From Bacilli bacterium (GTDB taxonomy: Bacteria; Bacillota_I; Bacilli_A; RF39; UBA660), in the NCBI GenBank assembly GCA_016295795.1, contig JAEDKN010000020.1:1-15982 (forward strand): a stretch of 15,982 nucleotides of DNA, given 5' to 3'. Position numbers and translations under genes: made by a program. Numbering within the stretch: position 1 is the stretch's first letter; every line of letters starts with the position of its first letter. The notes below the pieces were generated by a model, which was not told the origin of the DNA, searched no databases, and saw only the letters and a list, made by a program, of their open reading frames with translations. Positions 1 through 6,626 of the stretch are shown here, one piece after another.

Positions 1-705
1 GATATTGACTATTCTGATATTCATGGAAGCATTGAAAGAGCTGGTCTTGGTGTTATGTATGAATACATTCATTCTGAAGAAATAGAAAATGGTGGTATAC
101 CTCCGTTTTCATTTAGTAAGATTGATGAAATAGAAAAACAAAAAGGAAGATTTAATATTTGGACACTTCAAGATTTACATTCAAAGTTATATTCTTTATC
201 ACCATATCCAGAAAATGCGGGAAAATTTAGGAATGATTCAGCTTATTTGCCAGGAACTGGAACAGAACTATGTGGTTGGTATGATATTGAAGATAAACTT
301 TGGGAACTAAGTCCAGAAGTTTTAAAATTAGAAGATCATGCACTAGAAATCGTTAACATTAGGGAAAAAGGGCTAGTTAACGAATATATGGAAGAATTGT
401 TTAATTATATTTTTGATGTAATTAAATTAAATTGCCAATTAATTAAAATTCATCCTTTTTCAGATGGAAATGGTAGAACAATTAGAGGATTCACAAATAA
501 ATTATTTGAAGATGTAGGGCTTCCTCCTGTTTATATAAAACCAAACGAAAGAACAGAATATCAAGTGGCAATGAATAAAGCAAACAATGAAGGCGATTAT
601 GATTCAATAAATGGATTTTATTTATATAAAATTTGCGATTCCATCATAGAACTTGATCCAAGATTTTCATTATCTGAAAATAAGGAACAAAAAAAGACTA
701 TATAA
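1..705 (+). CDS. Fic-domain protein (probable AMPylase), 5' end outside window
   Basis: Fic proteins usually transfer AMP from ATP onto a target-protein hydroxyl. The core motif HPFSDGNGR is complete at 451-477 (catalytic His, phosphate-binding DGNGR), followed by an Arg-containing helix. A GKFRN segment at about 220-234 fits the flap that positions the target. Upstream, SEEIEN (73-90) matches the inhibitory helix motif [S/T]xxxE[G/N]; lying N-terminal to the core, it would make this a class II, self-inhibited Fic protein. The frame is open back to base 1 and the first ATG (55) has no ribosome binding site, so the true start lies before the window and at least 234 residues are visible. The stop codon directly abuts the stop of convergent trpS. 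Target and physiological role cannot be read from the sequence. The Fic assignment is firm; activity and class are inference. Confidence 0.93.
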   Translation, partial: DIDYSDIHGSIERAGLGVMYEYIHSEEIENGGIPPFSFSKIDEIEKQKGRFNIWTLQDLHSKLYSLSPYPENAGKFRNDSAYLPGTGTELCGWYDIEDKLWELSPEVLKLEDHALEIVNIREKGLVNEYMEELFNYIFDVIKLNCQLIKIHPFSDGNGRTIRGFTNKLFEDVGLPPVYIKPNERTEYQVAMNKANNEGDYDSINGFYLYKICDSIIELDPRFSLSENKEQKKTI

Positions 706-1707
706 TTAATAGTCAATCATCATGGCTGATTTTACCTCTTTAATGGTAGATTCAGCTTTTTCTTTTGCTTTAATTGTTCCTTCTTTTAAAATTTTATCAA
801 CTTCTTCAGGATGTTCTTCATAATATTTTCTTTTTTCCCTTATTGGTTTTAAAAATTCATTCATTTGATTTATTAATTCTTTTTTACAAGCAACACAACC
901 TCTAGATCCTTTTTTACACTCAGAACATACTGTGTCTATATTAGGATTATCTATTAATTTGTGATAATAGTAAACCATGCATTTGTCAGGATCTGCAGGA
1001 TCATCTTTTTTGATTTTTTTAGTATCAGTAACTGCACTCATTATTTTTTTAGATATTACTTCTTCATTATCTGCCAAATAAATTGCGTTTCCTAAACTTT
1101 TTCCCATTTTTTCATTACCATCTAGTCCTTTTATTCTTGGATTATCACTTAATAATGGTTCTGGTTCAATTAAAGTATTACCATATATATTATTGAATTT
1201 TCTTACTATCTCTCTACATTGTTCAATAAGTGGTAATTGATCTTCACCAACCGGTATTAATTCTCCTTTAAATGCAGTAATATCTGCGGCTTGGCTTACA
1301 GGATATCCAACGAATCCATATGTGACACTTTCTCCATCGTTACCAAATATTGCTTTTTTTTGGGCAATTTCTGTTTTTACAGTAGGATTACGATAAAGTC
1401 TTGCCATAGTGACTAAATTTGAATAAAAAACTGTTAATTCTGCGATTTCCGGAATTTGTGATTGTATAAAAAGTGTAGCTTTGTTAGGGTCAATTCCTAC
1501 TGATAGTAAATCTATTGTAAGTTCGCGAACATTTTTTCTTACTTTTTCTGGATTGTTAAAATTATCAGTTAGAGCTTGAACGTCAGCAATTTCAATATAA
1601 GAATTATATTCGTCTTGTAGTTTTACCCAATTTTTTGTTGCACCAAAATAATGTCCTAAATGTAAGTTTCCTGTAGGTCTTATTCCAGTTAAAATAGTTT
1701 TTTTCAT
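706..1707 (-). CDS. trpS: Tryptophanyl-tRNA synthetase
   Basis: Charges tRNA-Trp with tryptophan in the cytoplasm. It is a class I synthetase of 333 residues, normal for bacterial TrpRS. The HIGH-type signature is PTGNLHLGH (residues 11-19) and the KMSKS loop is KMGKS (200-204); GEDQ at 154-157 followed by an Arg/Phe/Asn helix is also typical. A cysteine cluster, C243, C261, C264, C271 and C274, contains C-x20-C-x6-C-x2-C. This closely resembles the 4Fe-4S motif known in Thermotoga maritima TrpRS (C-x22-C-x6-C-x2-C) near the anticodon-binding region; cluster binding here is inference. The start ATG follows AAGGTGG at good spacing. A possible -10 (TAAAAT with an upstream TG, bases 1729-1734 reversed) lacks a clear -35, and the short leader leaves no room for a T-box. 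The gene is monocistronic and convergent with the Fic gene. Confidence 0.97.
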   Translation of the reverse strand: MKKTILTGIRPTGNLHLGHYFGATKNWVKLQDEYNSYIEIADVQALTDNFNNPEKVRKNVRELTIDLLSVGIDPNKATLFIQSQIPEIAELTVFYSNLVTMARLYRNPTVKTEIAQKKAIFGNDGESVTYGFVGYPVSQAADITAFKGELIPVGEDQLPLIEQCREIVRKFNNIYGNTLIEPEPLLSDNPRIKGLDGNEKMGKSLGNAIYLADNEEVISKKIMSAVTDTKKIKKDDPADPDKCMVYYYHKLIDNPNIDTVCSECKKGSRGCVACKKELINQMNEFLKPIREKRKYYEEHPEEVDKILKEGTIKAKEKAESTIKEVKSAMMIDY

Positions 1708-1883
1708 AAAAATTCCACCTTTTATTAAATTTTAACATAAATTTTTATAAAAATTAATAGAAAACATAAATTTATATACAAACTTAAATTAATATGATAC
1801 ACTTTTAAAGTGATAGTTAACAAATAGCAAATCAGAAAGGAAGTAAATAATTTTAAATTATTTGTTTATAATAGGTAATAAAT

Positions 1884-2009
1884 ATGAATAAATTGGGGAA
1901 TGTATTGTTTTTATCAAAAATTTTTAATATAGATAACATAAATGTTTTAATTGCAATATTTGTTGTTTTAATTATTTTTCTTTTAGCTATAACTTTGTTT
2001 AGAAATTGA
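1884..2009 (+). CDS. Possible 41-residue single-pass membrane microprotein
   Basis: A short frame in the trpS-asnS gap encodes 41 residues. It has a polar start (MNKLGNVLFLSK), a spacer with two Asp/Asn pairs, then a continuous hydrophobic stretch at about residues 21-39 (IAIFVVLIIFLLAI core) ending in Arg-Asn. The shape fits a tiny membrane protein with a short charged tail. The ribosome binding site is weak: AGG lies about 9 bases before the ATG, and a better GGAAG (1840-1844) is too far away. A -10-like TATGAT (1793-1798) lies upstream without a good -35. In DNA this AT-rich, hydrophobic short frames arise by chance, so I hold this loosely. It could equally be untranslated spacer. Confidence 0.3.
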   Translation: MNKLGNVLFLSKIFNIDNINVLIAIFVVLIIFLLAITLFRN

Positions 2010-2020
2010 TAAAAAGAAAT

Positions 2021-2049
2021 TTGAATCAGTACTAATATTGTGATACAAT
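2021..2049 (+). promoter_or_regulatory. SigA promoter of asnS
   Basis: TTGAAT (2021-2026), a 17-base spacer, and TACAAT (2044-2049) preceded by the extended -10 dinucleotide TG (2041-2042). Transcription should start near 2056, giving a leader of about 30 bases. That is far too short for a T-box. The ribosome binding site AAGGAG is at 2071-2076. Confidence 0.85.
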
Positions 2050-2086
2050 CAGTATTGAAAAGTGTGAAACAAGGAGCTGATTAAGT

Positions 2087-3466
2087 ATGCATTTAGATAT
2101 TAGAGATATTTATAAAGATGTAAAAAAATATATGGGACAAGAAGTAATATTGCAGGGATGGATTAGAAATCATCGAAAGCAAAAAGAATTTGGTTTTATT
2201 TCTTTTTATGACGGAACATATTTTTCTAATGTTCAATTAGTATATGATAATAAATTAAAAGATTTTGAACAAATTCAAAAATTACATATTGGAAGCGCAA
2301 TTACTGTTACAGGTGTTTTAGTAGAAAGTCCTAAATCTGAACAGGAATTTGAAATACAAGTTAAGGATATAATCTTAGAAGGTGATTGTCCTGAAGATTA
2401 TCCAATTCAGCCAAAACAACATTCTAGAGAATTTTTAAGGGAAGTTGCATATCTAAGGCCAAGGACGAATTTATTTCAAGCAGTTTTTCGTGTTAGGAGT
2501 GTAGCAGCTAAGGCCATTCATGATTATTTTCAGGATAGAGGATATGTATACTTTCATGCACCATTAATTACATCAAGCGATTGCGAGGGTGCAGGAGAAA
2601 TGTTTCAAGTAACGACATTAGATTTAGATAGGATTGCTAAAAGTGGAAAAGTTGATTATTCAAAAGATTTTTTTGCAAAAAAAGCCTCACTTACTGTATC
2701 AGGCCAGTTAGAAGCAGAAACTTTTGCGCTTGCTTATAAGAAAGTATATACATTTGGACCGACTTTTAGAGCTGAAAACTCGAATACAAAAACACATGCT
2801 AACGAATTTTGGATGATTGAACCAGAAATGGCATTTTGTGATTTAGATGGTGATATGAATGTTATGGAAGATATGCTTAAATATATAGTTAAGTATGTTT
2901 TAGAAAATTGTAAGAGTGAAATTGAATTTTTTGATAAATTTGTAGAAAATGGTTTAATAGAAAAATTAACTAAATTAGCAAACAGTAAGTTTACTAGAAT
3001 TACTCATGAAGAGGTAATAACGATTTTGAAAAATGCTGATAAAAAATGGGAATTTGAACCAAATTATGGAGAAGACATCGCAAAAGAACACGAAAAATAC
3101 ATAACCGAATATTTCGATGGACCTGTATTTATTACAGATTGGCCAAAAGATATTAAAGCATTTTATATGAAACAAAATCCGGATGGAAAAACAGTTGCCG
3201 CAGTTGATTTAGAAGTTCCAGGCGCTGGAGAATTAATGGGTGGATCTCAAAGAGAAGAAGATTATCAAAAATTAATTGCTAGAATGAAGGAATTAAATAT
3301 GTCTGTAGAAGGAATGGAATGGTATTTAAATTTAAGAAAATTTGGAGGATGTACTCATTCTGGATTCGGTATGGGATTTGAAAGATTGTTAATTTATTTG
3401 ACAGGAGTTGAAAATATTAGAGATGTAATTCCATATCCAAGAACTCCAGGCAATTGTGATTTTTAA
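2087..3466 (+). CDS. asnS: Asparaginyl-tRNA synthetase
   Basis: Charges tRNA-Asn with asparagine. It is a class IIb synthetase of 459 residues, close to the usual bacterial length. An N-terminal OB-fold anticodon-binding domain covers about residues 15-100 (GWIRNHR at 24-30). The catalytic domain has the AsnRS-type segment around ITSSDCEGAGEMF (161-173), class II motif 2 with FRAEN (227-231), and motif 3 with GFGMGFERL (426-434). The C-terminus RDVIPYPRTPG is characteristic and separates AsnRS from the related AspRS. Its presence suggests direct Asn-tRNA charging. AAGGAG lies 10 bases before the ATG, downstream of a strong SigA promoter. There is no clear terminator after the stop, so the lipoprotein gene 56 bases downstream may be partly co-transcribed. 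Confidence 0.98.
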   Translation: MHLDIRDIYKDVKKYMGQEVILQGWIRNHRKQKEFGFISFYDGTYFSNVQLVYDNKLKDFEQIQKLHIGSAITVTGVLVESPKSEQEFEIQVKDIILEGDCPEDYPIQPKQHSREFLREVAYLRPRTNLFQAVFRVRSVAAKAIHDYFQDRGYVYFHAPLITSSDCEGAGEMFQVTTLDLDRIAKSGKVDYSKDFFAKKASLTVSGQLEAETFALAYKKVYTFGPTFRAENSNTKTHANEFWMIEPEMAFCDLDGDMNVMEDMLKYIVKYVLENCKSEIEFFDKFVENGLIEKLTKLANSKFTRITHEEVITILKNADKKWEFEPNYGEDIAKEHEKYITEYFDGPVFITDWPKDIKAFYMKQNPDGKTVAAVDLEVPGAGELMGGSQREEDYQKLIARMKELNMSVEGMEWYLNLRKFGGCTHSGFGMGFERLLIYLTGVENIRDVIPYPRTPGNCDF

Positions 3467-3483
3467 AAAAATATAAGTATAAA
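3454..3483 (+). promoter_or_regulatory. Possible SigA promoter of the lipoprotein gene
   Basis: TTGTGA (3454-3459) overlaps the end of asnS, then an 18-base spacer and TATAAA (3478-3483). A start near 3490 would place the hairpin at 3501-3549 almost at the 5' end of the mRNA. Moderate match only. Confidence 0.35.
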
Positions 3484-3500
3484 AATAGAAATAAGGTAAA

Positions 3501-3549
3501 AAATACTACTGAGGAGGCAAAAATGAAAAAATTTGTTTTAGTAGTATTT
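3501..3549 (+). promoter_or_regulatory. Hairpin enclosing the ribosome binding site and start codon
   Basis: AAATACTACT (3501-3510) and AGTAGTATTT (3540-3549) are exact 10-base reverse complements. The 29-base loop holds GAGGAGG (3511-3517) and the ATG (3523). The right arm is coding sequence for the signal peptide. The pairing is directly visible; a role in translation control or mRNA stability is inference. Confidence 0.5.
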
Positions 3550-4068
3550 ACTTTATTACTATTTACCTGCGGTTGTGATAGTATGATGAATACTCCAACT
3601 AAAAGAGTAGAGGAGTTTTTAAACAAATATCAAAGACAAGATAATGAAGTTTTAACCCAACTTGATGAAGCAATAAAAAATGCAGATTTTGATTTTACAG
3701 ATGATCAAGCTGATTCATATAGGGAATTGATGAAAAAACAATATAAAAACTTAACTTATACTATAAAAGAAGAAATAGTAGATGGGGATAATGCAACGGT
3801 AACAGTAGAAATTGAGGTTTATGACTATAACACTGCTATTAACAATGCTGAAACCTATTATACAAATAATGCAGATGAGTTTAAAAATGATGCTGGAGAA
3901 TTAGATGAATCAAAATATATGGATTATAAGATAAAACAGATGCAGGATGTTAAAGATAAAGTAAAATATACACTTAATTTAACACTTACTAAAAAAGATA
4001 AAACATGGGTTTTAAACGATATAACTGAAACTGATCGTCAAAAACTTCATGGATTATATAACTCATAA
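3523..4068 (+). CDS. Small secreted lipoprotein, function unknown
   Basis: 181 residues. The first 18 residues form a lipoprotein signal: MKK, a hydrophobic core, then TCGC, with Cys18 the likely lipidated residue (Gly at -1, Asp at +2). Thr at -3 is not ideal and Cys16 is an alternative. The mature protein is acidic and hydrophilic. It starts with a helix typical of NTF2-like lipoproteins (TKRVEEFLNKYQ) and later alternates strands (ATVTVEIEVYDYN, VKYTLNLTLTKKDKTWVL) in a pattern resembling DUF4878 or DUF5105 proteins; this family match is from memory and tentative. The ribosome binding site GAGGAGG is very strong and sits in a hairpin loop. A terminator follows at once, so this is the last gene of its unit. 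The likely location is the outer face of the membrane; the ligand is unknown. Confidence 0.85.
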   Translation: MKKFVLVVFTLLLFTCGCDSMMNTPTKRVEEFLNKYQRQDNEVLTQLDEAIKNADFDFTDDQADSYRELMKKQYKNLTYTIKEEIVDGDNATVTVEIEVYDYNTAINNAETYYTNNADEFKNDAGELDESKYMDYKIKQMQDVKDKVKYTLNLTLTKKDKTWVLNDITETDRQKLHGLYNS

Positions 4069-4069
4069 A

Positions 4070-4099
4070 ATACCATTGTTGATAAATGGTATCTTTTTT
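4070..4099 (+). terminator. Intrinsic terminator after the lipoprotein gene
   Basis: ATACCATT (4070-4077), a 7-base loop, AATGGTAT (4085-4092), then C and six T. It begins two bases after the stop codon and overlaps the promoter of the next gene. Confidence 0.8.
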
Positions 4100-4107
4100 G
4101 TTATATT
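4079..4107 (+). promoter_or_regulatory. SigA promoter of the UMP kinase gene, inside the terminator
   Basis: TTGATA (4079-4084), a 17-base spacer, and TATATT (4102-4107) with the extended TG at 4099-4100. The -35 lies in the loop of the preceding terminator. Expected start near 4114, giving a leader of about 13 bases that still contains the ribosome binding site. Confidence 0.6.
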
Positions 4108-4126
4108 TAAAATGGTTGGTGAATAT

Positions 4127-4825
4127 ATGAAATATAATAGAATTTTATTAAAACTTAGTGGTGAAGCATTAAAAAATGATAAAGATGGAATAATTGATTT
4201 CGAATATGTTTTAAAGCTTTGCAGTGAAATTAAAAAAATTCGCGATTTAGGAATAGAAATAGCTATTGTAGTAGGTGGAGGAAATATTTGGAGAGGAAGA
4301 AACAATACTTATATTAATTCAGATGTTTCTGATAAAATTGGGATACTTAGTACTACTATAAATAGTTTCATAATTGATGAAGCATTTAAAAAACTAAAAA
4401 CTAATTCCATTGTATTAAATTCTTTAGAAATAGAACGAATTATTAGTAAAGTATCAGAAGAAGAATTAAAAACATTAATAAAAAATAATATATTAATATT
4501 TGGTGGAGGAACAGGAGAAGTTGGTTTCTCAACGGATACTGCCGCAGCAATATACGCAAAAGAGATGGATGCAGATGTAATAATAAAATTAACAAATGTT
4601 GACGGAGTATATGATAAAGATCCGAAAATATCAGAAGATGCAAAACTTTATAAAAATATAAGTTATCAAGAAGTTTTAGATAAGAATATTAAAGTTATGG
4701 ATAAAACATCGATAGAAATATCTATGAAAAACCAAATACCAATTATTGTTACTAATATTAAAACTTTAAATAAGTTAGATGAATTTTTGTGTGGAAAATT
4801 AGAAGGTAGTTTAATAAGTCTTTAG
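4127..4825 (+). CDS. pyrH: Uridylate (UMP) kinase, divergent
   Basis: Phosphorylates UMP to UDP with ATP in pyrimidine nucleotide synthesis, in the cytoplasm. It belongs to the amino acid kinase fold. Visible landmarks: LLKLSGEAL with Lys9, VVGGGNIWRG (48-57), GGGTG (126-130), STDTAAA (135-141), NVDGVYDKDP (157-166) and KVMD (189-192). The 232-residue product is slightly shorter than the usual 235-245. The segment that normally reads like DxMGMLAT is DKIGILST, and the usual AAGTGNPFF segment reads GGGTGEVGF, so it is a divergent member. I place the start at the ATG after TTGGTGA; a longer in-frame ATG at 4049 would begin inside the lipoprotein gene and cross its terminator. The gene stands alone rather than with rpsB-tsf-frr, so it could be a second copy. 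Confidence 0.88.
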   Translation: MKYNRILLKLSGEALKNDKDGIIDFEYVLKLCSEIKKIRDLGIEIAIVVGGGNIWRGRNNTYINSDVSDKIGILSTTINSFIIDEAFKKLKTNSIVLNSLEIERIISKVSEEELKTLIKNNILIFGGGTGEVGFSTDTAAAIYAKEMDADVIIKLTNVDGVYDKDPKISEDAKLYKNISYQEVLDKNIKVMDKTSIEISMKNQIPIIVTNIKTLNKLDEFLCGKLEGSLISL

Positions 4826-4893
4826 AAAAAACAGAAAAGACAAATAATTTTGTGATTAAAATGTAATATTATATATTGCTTTATATTAATTGG

Positions 4894-4916
4894 AGGACTA
4901 TTTATAGTCCTTTTTT
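4894..4916 (+). terminator. Intrinsic terminator after the UMP kinase gene
   Basis: AGGACTA (4894-4900), loop TTTA, TAGTCCT (4905-4911), with the T-run continuing to 4916. It separates the UMP kinase gene from dacB. Its bases also overlap a possible SigE promoter. Confidence 0.8.
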
Positions 4917-4924
4917 CATATTAT
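4896..4924 (+). promoter_or_regulatory. Possible SigE-type promoter of the dacB operon
   Basis: GACTATT (4896-4902) matches 6 of 7 positions of the SigE -35 consensus KMATATT. After 14 bases, CATATTAT (4917-4924) matches 6 of 8 of CATACAMT. The B. subtilis dacB-spmA-spmB operon is known to be SigE-driven. The start would fall right at the ribosome binding site (4930-4935), which counts against it; the terminator explains the same bases. Confidence 0.25.
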
Positions 4925-4941
4925 TTTTTAGGTGATGTAGG

Positions 4942-6027
4942 ATGAAAAAACTACTTTTTTTAATATTTGTTTTCTTTACATTCTCTAGCAATGTTTATGC
5001 TATAAGCGATACTGCAAAATCAACTATTGTAATGGATATGGATAGTGGAAGAATACTATATCAAAAAAATGCTGATGAACAGCGTCTTATAGCGTCTATT
5101 ACTAAAATTATGACTGCAGTAATTGCAATTGAAAATGGAAACCTAGATGAAGAAGTAACAGTGGGAGAAGAGGTTTTAACAATGTATGGTTCTAATATTT
5201 ATATAGAATTAGGTGAAAAAATGACATTAAAAAATTTATTATATGGACTTATGCTTAGAAGCGGAAATGATGCTGCAATAGTGATTGCTTATCATATAGG
5301 TGGAACAGAAGAAAAGTTTGTAGAAATGATGAATGCTAAAGCAAAAGAAATAGGAATGAAAAATACTATTTATAGAAATAGTCATGGGTTAGATGAATCA
5401 ACTAAAAATTATTCAACAGCTAGAGATATGGCAATTTTGTCAAGTTATGCCAATAAGTTGGATGTATATAAAGAAATATCCGGTACAAAAAAATGGACGG
5501 TGCAAACTGATAAAAAAAGCTATGTCTGGAACAATAGAAATAAGCTTTTATATTCATACGAATATGCAACAGGAGGAAAAACTGGATATACTCCAAGCGC
5601 AGGTAGGACTTTAGTGACAACTGCGGAAAAAGACGGTCTTAATTTAACTATAGTAACTTTAAGCGATGGTAACGAATATGTGACACACGAATCATTATAT
5701 GAATATTGCTTTGATAAATATACTAATTTTCTAATTGTTGATAAAAATAATTTTGATATAGATGATAGTTTTTTTAAAGATGAACTTTATATAAAAGAGT
5801 CTTTTACTTATCCAATTACATCAGAAGAAGAGGAAAAAGTAAGCGTTATAGTTAGACTGGATAAAAATAAGACTTATAAAAATGACGAAAAAGTTGGAAG
5901 AGTTATAGTTAAATTAGAAGAAGAAAACATTTTTACAACAGATGTATTTGTCAAAAAAGATAAAAATGAAAAGAAGGGATTTTTTGATAAAGTAAAGAAC
6001 TTTTTCAAAAAATTATTTGGTAAGTAA
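4942..6027 (+). CDS. dacB: D-alanyl-D-alanine carboxypeptidase, probable spore-cortex PBP5*
   Basis: Removes the terminal D-Ala of peptidoglycan stem peptides outside the membrane. In sporulating relatives DacB acts on spore cortex and lowers its cross-linking. The 361-residue product has a signal peptide (MKKLL, hydrophobic core, cut after about Ala20). It then has the serine peptidase S11 triad: SITK (Ser52, Lys55), SGN (107-109) and KTG (213-215). A second all-beta domain follows. The end GFFDKVKNFFKKLFGK is an amphipathic basic helix typical of membrane anchoring in this family. AGGTGA precedes the ATG by 6 bases. spmA starts 2 bases after the stop, making an operon with spmA and spmB. 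The choice of dacB over dacF rests on that neighbourhood. Confidence 0.93.
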   Translation: MKKLLFLIFVFFTFSSNVYAISDTAKSTIVMDMDSGRILYQKNADEQRLIASITKIMTAVIAIENGNLDEEVTVGEEVLTMYGSNIYIELGEKMTLKNLLYGLMLRSGNDAAIVIAYHIGGTEEKFVEMMNAKAKEIGMKNTIYRNSHGLDESTKNYSTARDMAILSSYANKLDVYKEISGTKKWTVQTDKKSYVWNNRNKLLYSYEYATGGKTGYTPSAGRTLVTTAEKDGLNLTIVTLSDGNEYVTHESLYEYCFDKYTNFLIVDKNNFDIDDSFFKDELYIKESFTYPITSEEEEKVSVIVRLDKNKTYKNDEKVGRVIVKLEEENIFTTDVFVKKDKNEKKGFFDKVKNFFKKLFGK

Positions 6028-6029
6028 TT

Positions 6030-6626
6030 ATGATGAACAAAATATGGGGTGCATTTATCGTTTTAGGTATTGTTTTTTCAATATTAACAAATAATGTGGA
6101 ACTAATTAATAATGAAATAATATCTTTTCCTAATGAAATTTTGGATATATTTTTATCTATGCTTCCATTAATGATAATATGGAGTGGTATTATGAATATT
6201 GCTAAAGATGCAGGACTTTTGGATAAAATTGCAAAATTTATGAGTCCTGTTTTTAATAAAATTTTTCCGGATATACCTAAAAATCACGAATCACTTGGTT
6301 ACATTGCTTCAAATTTGACAATAAATATGCTTGGTATTCATAATGCTTCAACTCCGTTTGGATTGAAAGCAATGAAATCTTTAAATGAACTAAATAAGAA
6401 TAAAAAAGTGGCTAGCAGGAGCATGATTACTTTTCTTGTCTTAAATACTAGTGGAGTAACTATAATCGCAACAGATATAATTGCAATACGTGGCATGTAT
6501 GGTGCGGCAAATCCAACTCAAATATTATTAACAACTATAATTGCAACTATAGTGACTACCGTATTTGGATTAACAGTTGATAGAATATTTTATAAATTAA
6601 GGGGAAAAAAAGATGGATTTGATTAA
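6030..6626 (+). CDS. spmA: Spore maturation protein A
   Basis: Integral membrane protein of 198 residues in the nucleoside-recognition (Gate) domain family. With SpmB it is needed for proper spore-core dehydration in Bacillus; the molecular activity and any substrate remain unclear. Several hydrophobic segments are visible, at about residues 6-24, 40-60, 132-150 and 160-180. The stretch NLTINMLGIHNASTPFGLKAM (94-114) is the strongly conserved SpmA signature. Two ATGs stand in tandem at 6030 and 6033; the upstream GGTAAG is only a moderate ribosome binding site, consistent with translation coupled to dacB. The 3' end overlaps spmB by 14 bases, so the pair is probably made in matched amounts. 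Confidence 0.95.
   Translation: MMNKIWGAFIVLGIVFSILTNNVELINNEIISFPNEILDIFLSMLPLMIIWSGIMNIAKDAGLLDKIAKFMSPVFNKIFPDIPKNHESLGYIASNLTINMLGIHNASTPFGLKAMKSLNELNKNKKVASRSMITFLVLNTSGVTIIATDIIAIRGMYGAANPTQILLTTIIATIVTTVFGLTVDRIFYKLRGKKDGFD

Noticed and set aside
1708..2086. T-box or other riboswitch for trpS or asnS
   Set aside because: The likely leaders are about 15 and 30 bases, and no T-box sequence or specifier stem is visible.
4049..4126. Longer pyrH start giving 26 additional residues
   Set aside because: It begins inside the lipoprotein gene, crosses a terminator hairpin and a promoter, lacks a ribosome binding site, and is not part of the UMP kinase family.
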